Shown here piece by piece: positions 15,375-24,700 of a stretch of 64,000 nucleotides of DNA (position 1 is the stretch's first letter; every line of letters begins with the position of its first letter). This stretch comes from an uncultured Megasphaera sp. (GTDB taxonomy: Bacteria > Bacillota > Negativicutes > Veillonellales > Megasphaeraceae), in the NCBI GenBank assembly GCA_900540735.1, contig UQHB01000007.1:1-64000 (forward strand), given 5' to 3'. The notes beneath the pieces are model-generated. The model made no database searches and was not told the origin of the DNA. It saw nothing but the letters and a program-made list of their open reading frames with translations. The translations under genes were made by a program, and so were the position numbers.

Positions 15375-17450
15375 TTATTCTTTGTTGTTTCGCAGAATAA
15401 TATCTTGTTTTGCCCCTGTACTTGCGTCATCCGTCGTTTCGACTGACGTAGAGGTCGTATTTTCTGTTTCTTTCTTCGGCGTTTCTTTGTCCGTTGCTTT
15501 TGTATCGTCTTTCTTCGGTTCTGCAATTTTCGTAGGTGATGGTTTTTCTGCCTTCGGTTGTTCTACAATGCGTTCCATACCAGCAGGGATGGAGAACTCG
15601 TTGCTCTTCGCATCGGATGTGGCTTCGACCATGTAGTCATGCCAAATCTGTGCTGGTATGGTACCGCCATAGACTTCACCGAGCGTATGGGAACCAGTGT
15701 CGTCGCCCATCCAGACAGCCGTAACGATGTCCGGTGTATAGCCGACGAACCAAGCATCTTTGTTATCGTCTGTGGTCCCGGTCTTACCGGCTGCAGCGCG
15801 GCCAATGCTGGCGGCTGTACCAGTACCGTGGGAAATAACGCCTTCGAGCATGTACGTTATTTCATAGGCTTCTTTTTCGGACATGACTTGATTTTGGGTG
15901 TTGCCTTTTTGCATAGTCGATTTGTCTTCGAGGACGTTGCCGTTGCGGTCAAGGATTTTTACAATGGCCGTCGGTTTCACATGGACACCTCGGTTGGCGA
16001 AAGTCCCGTAAGCACTCGCCATTTCGAGCGGCGTTACGCCGTGGGTCAAACCGCCTAAGGCCATGGCAAGGTTGTCGTCTTTCGCATCGAGGGTCGTAAT
16101 GCCCATTTTCTTGGCGTTCGCAATAATGTTGGATGTACCGACTTTATCGGCCACTTGGACAGCGACGGTGTTGACTGAGTTTGCCAGAGCATCGCTCAAG
16201 GTCATAGTACCGCTGTAGCTCTTGCTCGCATTTTGCGGTGTCCATGAGCCGTAGGACACTTTCTTATCTTCCATCGTCGTCGACGGCGTCATGCCGTGCT
16301 GCAAGGCTGTTACGTAGACGAAAGGCTTAAAGGCAGAACCAGGCTGACGAACTGCTTGGCTGGCCCGGTTAAAGCTGTCTTGACCGCGGCCGCCGACCAT
16401 AGCGAGAATATGGCCTGTTTTCGGGTCAATAGAGACGATCGCCCCTTGCGGTTGGGTGAGGCCATTTTCGTCGGTGTAGTTATCTGGGAGATTTTTCAAG
16501 GCTTGGACGGCTGCGTGTTGTTTTTCTGCATCCATAGTCGTGTAAATCTTCAGGCCTTCTTTATAAAGCGCATCGTCGCCGTAGCGATTGGCTACTTCAC
16601 GAGAGACGTAATCGACGAAGGATGCACTTTCCGGATTTTCTGAGGTCTGTTTGTTTTCTGTTAAATCCAAATCAGCAGCCTTGGCCTGGGCTCCTTCTTC
16701 TTCAGAAATATAGCCATATTTTACCATTTGGTCGACGACTGTATTTTTCCGGTTCTTTGCTTCTTGGAGATTATTGAATGGAGAGTAGTAATTCGGGCTC
16801 TTCGGCAGGCCGGCGAGCATCGCACATTGTGCTAGCGTCAGTTGGTCTACGTCTTTGCCGAAGTACGTCTTGGCTGCCGTTTGGATGCCGTATGCACCTT
16901 GACCAAAGTAAATTTGGTTCATGTACATTTCAAGGATTTCTTTTTTACTGTATTTCCGTTCGATTTCCAGGGCCAGCATAGCTTCTTGGATTTTACGCTT
17001 CATCGTCTGTTCCTGCGAAAGGAAGGCGTTTTTAGCCAGCTGCTGTGTAATCGTACTGCCCCCTTGGGCAATGCCTCGGTTCGTCACGTTCGTCACGATA
17101 GCCCGGACGATGCCAATGGGGTCAATGCCGATATGGTCGTAGAAGCGATTGTCTTCGGCAGCAATAAAGGCATTCTGTAAGTTTTGCGGCACCTTATTAA
17201 TGTCAATAGGGAGCCGGTTCTGGTCGGAGTGTAAGGTCGTAATGAGGCGGCCATGAATATCAAAAACCTGCGAAGACACAGCAGGTCGCATATTGTTGCC
17301 TACTTGGGGCAGACTCTGATAGGCTGCGAAGATGTAGCCAAAGCCAAGGCCTGCAAAAATAACGAAACATAAAGCAATAAACATGCGCAGGCGATGTAAG
17401 GCGCCTGTTTTCTTTTTGGCGTGTTTTGCTCTGCGTCTAGGTGTATACAT
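15375..17450 (-). CDS. Class A penicillin-binding protein (PBP1A-type)
   Basis: A 691-residue bifunctional peptidoglycan synthase. A basic cytoplasmic start (RRRAKHAKKK) precedes one transmembrane helix at about 24-46. The GT51 transglycosylase spans about 60-235, with EDNRFYDHIGID, QGGSTITQQLAKN and RKIQEAMLALEIE. The transpeptidase spans about 300-620, with the serine motif SAFK, an SVN motif and KTGTT. A Lys/Thr/Glu/Ser-rich tail of about 65 residues ends the protein. It polymerises and cross-links glycan on the outer face of the inner membrane. Start ATG 17450 has AGGAGGT upstream. It stands alone with its own extended -10 promoter. Confidence 0.95.
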   Translation of the reverse strand: MYTPRRRAKHAKKKTGALHRLRMFIALCFVIFAGLGFGYIFAAYQSLPQVGNNMRPAVSSQVFDIHGRLITTLHSDQNRLPIDINKVPQNLQNAFIAAEDNRFYDHIGIDPIGIVRAIVTNVTNRGIAQGGSTITQQLAKNAFLSQEQTMKRKIQEAMLALEIERKYSKKEILEMYMNQIYFGQGAYGIQTAAKTYFGKDVDQLTLAQCAMLAGLPKSPNYYSPFNNLQEAKNRKNTVVDQMVKYGYISEEEGAQAKAADLDLTENKQTSENPESASFVDYVSREVANRYGDDALYKEGLKIYTTMDAEKQHAAVQALKNLPDNYTDENGLTQPQGAIVSIDPKTGHILAMVGGRGQDSFNRASQAVRQPGSAFKPFVYVTALQHGMTPSTTMEDKKVSYGSWTPQNASKSYSGTMTLSDALANSVNTVAVQVADKVGTSNIIANAKKMGITTLDAKDDNLAMALGGLTHGVTPLEMASAYGTFANRGVHVKPTAIVKILDRNGNVLEDKSTMQKGNTQNQVMSEKEAYEITYMLEGVISHGTGTAASIGRAAAGKTGTTDDNKDAWFVGYTPDIVTAVWMGDDTGSHTLGEVYGGTIPAQIWHDYMVEATSDAKSNEFSIPAGMERIVEQPKAEKPSPTKIAEPKKDDTKATDKETPKKETENTTSTSVETTDDASTGAKQDIILRNNKE

Positions 17451-17505
17451 AGTACCTCCTGTATAGACTGGTATGTAATAAGTAGAACTGTGTTGCTAGT
17501 TTCAT

Positions 17506-17514
17506 ATTATAACA
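17506..17514 (-). promoter_or_regulatory. Extended -10 promoter of the PBP gene
   Basis: Read leftward, TGTTATAAT (17514-17506) is an extended -10. No good -35 is visible. The leader to the ATG would be about 50 bases. Confidence 0.5.
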
Positions 17515-17616
17515 CATTACTTTTTAATATCCTATATAAAGGGGCTTTTTTTGCATATTTTACATAAGGCACTGTAAAGGTATAAACTATTTTGTGCAAA
17601 TATCTAGTAAACAGTA

Positions 17617-17627
17617 TATGTTATTTA
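17617..17627 (+). promoter_or_regulatory. CcpN-like box upstream of ppsA
   Basis: TATGTTATTTA matches the Bacillus CcpN consensus TRTGHYATAYW (as recalled) at 10 of 11 positions and lies 32 bases upstream of the ppsA -35. A weaker match starts at 17634. A CcpN-like repressor is encoded just downstream of ppsA, which makes the site plausible. Confidence 0.4.
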
Positions 17628-17658
17628 CGAAAATATGCTAACATACACAGAAAAATTA

Positions 17659-17687
17659 TTGACATAAACGAGTTAATAGTATACTAT
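17659..17687 (+). promoter_or_regulatory. Promoter of ppsA
   Basis: Consensus -35 TTGACA (17659-17664), 17 bases, -10 TACTAT (17682-17687). The transcription start would be about 42 bases before the ATG. Confidence 0.75.
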
Positions 17688-17735
17688 ATTTACAGGAAAC
17701 GAAATAAATAGCATATACACTTGGGAGGTAGCGGT

Positions 17736-20135
17736 ATGGCAACGAATAGAGAAAAGGCATATGTCTTATGGTTTGATGAATTGCGGCGTGGAGATGTCGC
17801 CTTAGTAGGTGGGAAATCGTCGTCTTTAGGCGAATTAACATCCCAGACCAGTGTTCCTGTTCCCTTTGGCTTTGCGACGACAGCAGAAGGGTATCGTCAT
17901 TTCATGAAAGCTACGGGCATGGATGTCAAAATTAAAGAATTGCTCAGCGGCTTGACTGATGTAGATGATTCCATTCAGCTCCGCAGCGTTACAGCAGAAA
18001 TCCGCGAAGCAATCTGTAGCGTCGACATGCCGCAAGATTTGGCTGATGCTATTCGTACGAGCTACGAAGAATTAGGCAAAAAAGTAGGCCAGGAAAATCC
18101 CTTCGTTGCTGTCCGCTCCAGTGCCACAGCAGAAGATTTGCCGGACGCTAGCTTTGCAGGCCAGCAAGATACGTATTTAAATGTCCAAGGTGCAAATATG
18201 GTCATTCAAAAAGTCAAAGAATGTTATGCATCGACCTTTACAGACCGGGCCACATACTACCGGACGAAAAAGGGCTTTGACCATCTGTCCGTTGCCTTGA
18301 GCGCAGCTGTACAGATGATGGTCTTCTCCAAAGCGGCTGGCGTTATGTTCACAGTCGACCTCGTCACCGGCGATGACTCGACCATTACCATTGAAGGTGC
18401 TTGGGGCCTTGGGGAATACGTCGTCCAAGGGACGGTTACGCCAGATAACTTCAAAGTCAAGAAAGATGATTTAACGATTCTTTCGAAAATGATTAATACG
18501 AAACCGATTGAACTGGTCCGCAAACCAGGCGGTGACTGCGAAGAAAAACTCGTTCCAGAAGAATTGCAGAAACAGCAAGTCATTTCGGATGACCAAATCC
18601 GTGAACTCGCAACCTACGCCAAAGCCATTGAAAAACATTACGGCTGTTACATGGATATGGAATGGGGCATTGACGAACGGGATAATAAAGTTTGGCTCCT
18701 CCAAGCGCGTCCCGAAACGGTTTGGTCCAAAAAAAATGCGGAAAAGAAAGAAGAAGCTGCAGAAAAGGCTGCTGTCACGACAGATAGAAAAGTCATCGTC
18801 AAAGGTCTCCCTGCCAGCCCTGGTGCATCGTGCGGCAAAGCTCATGTCATTTTAGACCCGGCTCAGATTGCAGAATTTAAAGAAGGCGAAGTCCTCGTCA
18901 CGACCATGACCGCCCCGGACTGGGTACCGGCTATGAAGAAAGCGAAAGCTATCGTCACGGATGCTGGCGGCATGACGTGCCATGCGTCTATTGTCAGCCG
19001 TGAATTAGGCATTCCGTGCATTGTCGGCACGAAGAGCCGCAGTGAAGAAGCGACGAAGAACATCGTTGATGGCCAAGAAATCACGATTGATGCGACGAAT
19101 GGTATCGTCTATGATGGTATTGTCGAAGATTTAGTGAAACCGGTTGCTCCCGAAGCAACAACTGCAGTGCAGACCGTCGTAGCAGAACAGGTTCCTGTAA
19201 CGGGCACGAAGATTTACATGAATCTCGGCAATCCGGACTTAGCCGAAAAATACGGCAAATTACCATGTGACGGCATTGGCCTCATGCGCGAAGAATTTAT
19301 TTGGACGACCTTCATTCATGAACATCCTTTGTATCTCCTCGAACAAGGCCGTCCGGACCAAGTAGTCGACCAATTAGCTGACGGCATCCGCAAAGTATGC
19401 CAGGCCTTGGCCCCCCGTCCGGTCACGCTCCGCTTCAGTGATTTCAAATCGAGCGAATACCGCAATCTTACAGGCGGTGATACGTACGAACCGCACGAAA
19501 GCAGTGCCCTCCTCGGTTGGCGCGGTGCGTCGCGGTACTACGACCCGAAATACACAGAAGCATTTAAATTAGAAATTAAGGCTGTGAAGAAAGTCCGCGA
19601 AGAATATGGCTTTAAGAACTTGAACGTCATGATTCCTTTCTGCCGTCAAGTCTCAGAAATGGAAAAGATTGTCAACCTCATGGCAGAACAAGGTCTCCAT
19701 CGCGGTCCGGACTTCAAAGTATGGCTCATGGCTGAAATCCCGGCCAATATCATCTTAGCCGACCAATTCAACAAATTTGTCGATGGTTATTCCATCGGTT
19801 CCAATGACTTGACCATGCTCGTCTTAGGCTGCGACCGTGACAACGACACGGTGGCTCATCTCTTTGACGAACGGAACCTGGCTGTCAAACGGGCTATTCG
19901 CCACCTCATTACAGTAGCTCACAAAGACGGCAAGACCGTTTCCATTTGTGGTCAAGCACCGAGTGTGTACCCTGATTTTGCAGAATTCCTCGTCAAGAGC
20001 GGTATTGACTCCATGTCGGTCAATCCCGACGCTGTCGTCGCAACGAAGAAACATGTTGCTCAAATCGAACAGCGCATGATGATGGATGCCCTCACTGGCC
20101 GAGGCCGTGCGGACACAGAAGATTATACATGGTAA
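17736..20135 (+). CDS. ppsA: Phosphoenolpyruvate synthase
   Basis: A 799-residue pyruvate, water dikinase: ATP, pyruvate and water give PEP, AMP and phosphate, the entry to gluconeogenesis from pyruvate or lactate. Residues 12-330 are the ATP-binding domain (VRSSATAEDLPDASFAGQ). Residues about 375-450 are the swivelling domain with the phosphorylated histidine in GGMTCHASIVSREL. Residues about 490-780 form the TIM barrel with GIGLMREEF, GSNDLTMLVLG and the catalytic Cys in SICGQAPS. The ATG at 17736 has GGGAGG seven bases upstream, preferred over a TTG at 17721. The nearby ppsR product is the expected Thr kinase/phosphorylase acting next to this histidine. Confidence 0.96.
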   Translation: MATNREKAYVLWFDELRRGDVALVGGKSSSLGELTSQTSVPVPFGFATTAEGYRHFMKATGMDVKIKELLSGLTDVDDSIQLRSVTAEIREAICSVDMPQDLADAIRTSYEELGKKVGQENPFVAVRSSATAEDLPDASFAGQQDTYLNVQGANMVIQKVKECYASTFTDRATYYRTKKGFDHLSVALSAAVQMMVFSKAAGVMFTVDLVTGDDSTITIEGAWGLGEYVVQGTVTPDNFKVKKDDLTILSKMINTKPIELVRKPGGDCEEKLVPEELQKQQVISDDQIRELATYAKAIEKHYGCYMDMEWGIDERDNKVWLLQARPETVWSKKNAEKKEEAAEKAAVTTDRKVIVKGLPASPGASCGKAHVILDPAQIAEFKEGEVLVTTMTAPDWVPAMKKAKAIVTDAGGMTCHASIVSRELGIPCIVGTKSRSEEATKNIVDGQEITIDATNGIVYDGIVEDLVKPVAPEATTAVQTVVAEQVPVTGTKIYMNLGNPDLAEKYGKLPCDGIGLMREEFIWTTFIHEHPLYLLEQGRPDQVVDQLADGIRKVCQALAPRPVTLRFSDFKSSEYRNLTGGDTYEPHESSALLGWRGASRYYDPKYTEAFKLEIKAVKKVREEYGFKNLNVMIPFCRQVSEMEKIVNLMAEQGLHRGPDFKVWLMAEIPANIILADQFNKFVDGYSIGSNDLTMLVLGCDRDNDTVAHLFDERNLAVKRAIRHLITVAHKDGKTVSICGQAPSVYPDFAEFLVKSGIDSMSVNPDAVVATKKHVAQIEQRMMMDALTGRGRADTEDYTW

Positions 20136-20152
20136 TATAAGGTAGACAAGAG

Positions 20153-20190
20153 GAGGAGTCCAAAAGTTATCTTTTGGCTCCTTCTTTTTT
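20153..20190 (+). terminator. Terminator of ppsA
   Basis: A stem of about 12-13 bp with one bulged T (20153-20166 with 20171-20183) and TTAT loop is followed by CTTTTTT. It separates ppsA from the regulator genes. Confidence 0.85.
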
Positions 20191-20213
20191 ATATGTGTAA
20201 TATGCATGAGCCT

Positions 20214-20239
20214 TATAATATGTTATGATAGTAATAACA
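20214..20239 (+). promoter_or_regulatory. ccpN: Promoter and palindrome before ccpN
   Basis: A TATAAT (20214-20219) and a TATGAT (20224-20229) are alternative -10 elements, with no clear -35. TGTTAT (20221-20226) and ATAACA (20234-20239) form an inverted repeat across the likely start site. The left half is part of a 9-of-11 match to the CcpN consensus, which would fit autoregulation. Confidence 0.4.
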
Positions 20240-20258
20240 CAGGAGGTGAACCATCCGT

Positions 20259-20900
20259 ATGTTATCGGAACGGCAAGAAACGATTTTACAAATTGTCAAA
20301 GAAAACAGTCCCATTACAGGACAGCACATTGCCAGCCGACTCCATGTAACGCGGGCAGCACTGCGCTCAGACCTTGCGATTCTGACTATGCTCGGCCTCA
20401 TTGATGCGCGTCCTAAGCTCGGCTATTTCTTTACAGGCAATAAAGAACAAGACCTCTTGGCTAAGGCCATTACGGACATTACCATTGATTCGTGCTTGTC
20501 TACGCCGGTTATCGTCAATACGCAGACCAGTGCGTATGATGCGATTATTGCCATGTTTACAGAAGACGTAGGGACTGTCTTTGTCGCTGCTGATAATATA
20601 CTTGCTGGTGTGGTCTCACGGAAAGACTTACTGAAAACGGCAATGGGGACGAACGACCTCAACGCCTTGCCCGTGACGATGGTCATGACACCGGCGAGTA
20701 AAATTATTTACGCCCAGCCCCAGGAAAAAGCCTTGGTGGCAGCACAACGGCTCATTGAATATGAAGTGGACTGCTTACCTGTCGTCCAAGTCGTCGATAC
20801 GGACGAAGAAGACCGGAAAGAGCTGCATATCGTCGGCCGTATATCGAAGACCAACATTACCCGTCTCTTTGTAGAATGTGGGTTAGGAAGGAGAACGTAA
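20259..20900 (+). CDS. ccpN: CcpN-like transcriptional repressor (helix-turn-helix plus two CBS domains)
   Basis: A 213-residue protein with the CcpN/YqzB architecture. Residues 3-65 are a winged helix (ERQETILQIVKENSPITG, then TRAALRSDLAIL), followed by two CBS domains at about 75-135 and 140-205. CcpN in Bacillus represses gluconeogenic genes on glycolytic carbon, with CBS domains sensing adenine nucleotides. It lies between ppsA and ppsR, and this linkage of CcpN with the YqfL/PpsR kinase is also known in Bacillus. Start ATG 20259 has AGGAGGTGA ten bases upstream. One base separates it from ppsR, so they are cotranscribed. Confidence 0.9.
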   Translation: MLSERQETILQIVKENSPITGQHIASRLHVTRAALRSDLAILTMLGLIDARPKLGYFFTGNKEQDLLAKAITDITIDSCLSTPVIVNTQTSAYDAIIAMFTEDVGTVFVAADNILAGVVSRKDLLKTAMGTNDLNALPVTMVMTPASKIIYAQPQEKALVAAQRLIEYEVDCLPVVQVVDTDEEDRKELHIVGRISKTNITRLFVECGLGRRT

Positions 20901-20901
20901 C

Positions 20902-21723
20902 GTGTCAAAACCGATTATTTACGCTTGCTCGGATTCCCTCGGCGATACTGCTGAACGGGTTGCCCGGGCGGCAGCCTGTCAATATAACAACGAAAAATTT
21001 GAAATCATCCGCGTGCCTTATATTCGCTCAGAACAACAAGTAGAAGAGCTGGTCAAAAAGGCCGAAGCAGATAACGCTATGATTTGCTATACTATTATTT
21101 CGCCAGTCTTGCGCCGTCATTTACGGGAACTGACGAAAGATTCACACATTAGTGTCGTCGATATTATTGGCCCTATGATGGCTGGTGTCGGCACGCTCAC
21201 GGATACGGCACCGACCATGAAAGCCGGCATGATTCACCAACTGGATGAAGAATACTTTAAGCGCGTCGAAGCGATTGAATTTGCTGTTAAATTCGATGAT
21301 GGCAAAAATCCGATGGGCTTTTTTAAGGCTGACATCGTCATTGTCGGCGTGTCCCGTACGTCTAAAACACCGCTTTCTATGTACTTAGCCCATAAACGGA
21401 TTAAAGCGGCCAATTTGCCTCTCGTGCCGGAAGTGGCCTTACCGCCGGAATTATTCCAAATTCCGCCACGGAAAATCGTCGGTCTTATTATTGACCCATT
21501 TAAACTGAATTTTATTCGTTCTGAACGGCTCCGCAGCATGGGCCTTGATTCGAATGCCAGCTATGCCAACTTAGAACGGATTAACGAAGAATTAACGTAT
21601 GCCCGCAGTGTCATGCGCCGTCTCCATTGCCCTATTATTGACGTGTCGTCGAAAGCGATTGAAGAAACAGCGAACCTCGTCATGGATATTGTGAAACGGA
21701 ACAAGGAATTGTACCATGATTAA
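20902..21723 (+). CDS. ppsR: Pyruvate, water dikinase (or phosphate dikinase) regulatory protein
   Basis: A 273-residue DUF299 bifunctional Ser/Thr kinase/phosphorylase. The N-terminus IIYACSDSLGDTAERVARAA is typical, and the P-loop-like GVSRTSKTPLSMYLA sits near residue 150. The family uses ADP to phosphorylate a Thr beside the catalytic His of PEP synthase or pyruvate phosphate dikinase, and uses phosphate to reverse this. The encoded PpsA next door is the obvious substrate. Start is a GTG at 20902, with GGAAGGAGA upstream. A strong hairpin terminator follows ten bases after the stop. Confidence 0.94.
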   Translation: MSKPIIYACSDSLGDTAERVARAAACQYNNEKFEIIRVPYIRSEQQVEELVKKAEADNAMICYTIISPVLRRHLRELTKDSHISVVDIIGPMMAGVGTLTDTAPTMKAGMIHQLDEEYFKRVEAIEFAVKFDDGKNPMGFFKADIVIVGVSRTSKTPLSMYLAHKRIKAANLPLVPEVALPPELFQIPPRKIVGLIIDPFKLNFIRSERLRSMGLDSNASYANLERINEELTYARSVMRRLHCPIIDVSSKAIEETANLVMDIVKRNKELYHD

Positions 21724-21732
21724 TGGCATACG

Positions 21733-21760
21733 AAAAAGACGCCATTAGGGCGTCTTTTTT
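21733..21760 (+). terminator. Terminator/attenuator between ppsR and the 1603-residue gene
   Basis: An 11-bp stem (21733-21743 with 21749-21759) with an ATTAG loop merges into a T run. It lies only about 25 bases before the next start codon, and no promoter fits in between, so read-through is needed for the downstream operon unless a promoter lies inside ppsR. Confidence 0.85.
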
Positions 21761-21785
21761 AGTAGGAAATAAAGGAGGAGTGCGT

Positions 21786-24700
21786 ATGGAAGATAGATGT
21801 GATCGACTTGATGAATTTCTCCGCAAGGCTCTCTTAGACGAGACCCTTTTAGAGCGGACGAAGATTACGAAAGAAGAGATGCAAAGTTACCTAGCGAGGC
21901 AAGACCTGCGCGTCTTAGCCCAAGGCCTGCGCCATCTCAGCGATGACAAAGGACGCTTCCAAAGTCCTGTCGTCTTGCCGCTGTTAGAAGAATGGCTGCC
22001 TTGGCTCACGCCGCAGCCGATTGGCGGTTGGCCGGCCTTTGCTTATCATTACGTCTTAGACCAGCTCTTTCCGGAGCAAGCACCGCACGACGAAGAGAAT
22101 ACAGAACGGGCCTCATATTACACGGGATGTTTTGTCTTCTTGCAGACCATGCGGGCTCTCTATCAATTTGAGCGGCACGTCCTGCCCTATGACCCGCGCC
22201 GGGATATTGCTTGGGTCGATAAAGATGAAATCCGCTATTACGGCTATACGAAAGAATACATTCAGTTCCACCATTTAGCCAATAATCTCTATATTTACGA
22301 AATGATGCGCCTCGGTGTCGATGTTCTGCCCTTTGACACGCTCGGTCATATTAGCGGTGTCCATTACGTCGCTATGTATGCAGCGCGGCAGCTCCAAGTT
22401 GCCAATGTGCCCGTCGATTTAGCTCTTATTTCCGGTGCCGCCTTAGCCCATGATATTGGCAAATATGGGTGCAAGAAAAATGAAGGCCGCCGTGTGCCCT
22501 ATTTGCACTATTATTATACAGGCCGTTGCTGCCGTCACTTAGGCCTGCCTGCGATTGGCCATATTGCGGCAAATCATTCGGTCTGGGATTTAGAGTTAGA
22601 AAACTTGTCCGTTGAATCGCTGCTCCTCATTTATGCTGATTTCCGTGTGAAAAGCAGCCGTAGTGCAGACGGCGTAGAAATCGTCCATTTTTATTCCCTT
22701 AAAGAAGCGTTCGATGTCATCTTGAGCAAGCTCGATAACGTCGATGACACCAAGCGGAAACGGTATTGCAAAGTCTATGAAAAGCTCGCGGACTTTGAAG
22801 CCTTTATGGAAGAGCAAGGGGTCATTACGACGCTGCCTGGGCCCTTTACGGTAACGCCTGAATGGCAGCCTGGGAAAGTGCAGCGCGAGCAAGTCCTCCT
22901 CGAAGGGAACGAAGTCGTAGCGCAGCTGAAATACGCCGCTATTGACCACAATATTCGCCTCATGAGTATGTTCCGTAATGACCGGGACTTTGGCAAATTA
23001 ATCGAAGCAGCGCGGAGCGAACGGCTCTGGAAGAATATTCGCACGTACATCGGCATTTTTGCAGAATATTCCATGTACATGACGGAACATCAAAAGACTA
23101 TGACCTTGGCTTTTCTTTACGAGCTCTTGTCGCATCGCGAAGGGGATATTCGCCTTGAAGCAGCGACGCTTATGGGCCGAATCGTTGCCAATTTCAACGA
23201 AATTTATACGAAAGAACTGCCTGATGGCGTCACCTTGCCTGATAAAGATGTGACCAATGTGACCTTATTTGCTCAGTACGTAGATATAATTATCTACCCG
23301 GAATTGCGCTTTACAGAGCAGCATAAAGTCTGGATTGGCTATTGTTTGAGCAGTTTTGTCTGCGCAGTCCTAGCTAATGGACGCGAAAGCGATATAGACT
23401 CGTATTTAGAATGCTTGCAACATTACTACGAACGGACTGATTATAGTGAAGAGCAATACAGTATCCTCCTTAAGTGCCTCGTCGATATGCATGACTATCC
23501 CTTGAGTGAGTCTTTCTTGCAAACCGTCCGCCCCTTTGTCGAACCGGCTATGACGGCTTCGTCTTTGACCTTGCGTGTCGAAGGGGTGCAAGCAGCGCGG
23601 CATATTTTCCCGGAATACACGACAGAACGGTATTACCATGACTTGTTGCAAATTATGGAACTGCCTCAAGATAGGGAGGCCTTTGCCCAAAAAGAAGGGA
23701 GCCTCTTCTTAGTCGATTTAAAAATGGGCACCCATTGGAGCATTAAAGTCGCCAATATTGAACTCATGGCGCGCTACGTCGATGCGTGCAGTGATGCCGG
23801 TAGTGTCATGCATTTAGGCATGCATTTGACGAACCTCCTCAAAGTCAGTGAGACCGTCTTCGTCCGCCGTGCAGCCGGGGAAACGCTCTTATCCATTGCC
23901 GACTCTATGACCTACGCCCAGCGCAACGAATTGGCTGTAGAATTATTTAACGGCCTCGAAATTGGAGACGTGCAGATTTCGAAATATGTGCCTGAATTTT
24001 TAGGCCGCATGATTTTAAAATTACAGCCCCAAGAAGTAGACGAATTCATTACGACTATTGAGCAGCAAATCCCGACAGTCCATATTCCCTTAGCTTCGGC
24101 CATGGTTCACACCGTAGGGATTATGCTGGAAAACTTTGCCGATTTTATTGCTGCTTTTCCGGATGAAGCACCAGTCCAGGAGAATCGTTTGACCCGGCTC
24201 TTATATACCATGATTAAGGCCTATGCCCATTACAACCGCGAACTGAGCCGAGATGCCTTTACGTACATGGGAAAATATATTTTCCATAGTCCTATTATGA
24301 CGGAAGACATTAAAGAGTTTCTCTTTTGCCAGGGCTATAAGAAGTTGCTCGTCTTGCTCTCGGAAAATCCCGAAGGCCATTTAGATTTCTACAGCAATGC
24401 AGCTGTACTCAATCATATTTACCGGTACATGAATGACCATCTCTTAGAACGCGGCGATTTCCCCTTTGTCATTAGTCCAAAAGCGTGCTTCTATCCCGGG
24501 ACCTTTGACCCCTTCAGCTTAGGCCATAAGGCTGTAGCGAAGAAGATTCGCGATTTAGGTTTTGATGTATACTTAGCGATTGATGAATTTTCCTGGTCCA
24601 AGCACACGCAGCCTCATTTGATGCGCCGTAAAATCATGAATATGTCTATTGCCGGTGAAGATGAACTCTATCCGTTCCCGGAAGATATTCCTGTGAACAT

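Noticed and set aside
21723..21785. Upstream ATG that would lengthen the giant protein by 21 residues
   Set aside because: The extension would be encoded by the terminator hairpin and T run, lacks a ribosome site, and a strong AAAGGAGGAG precedes the ATG at 21786.
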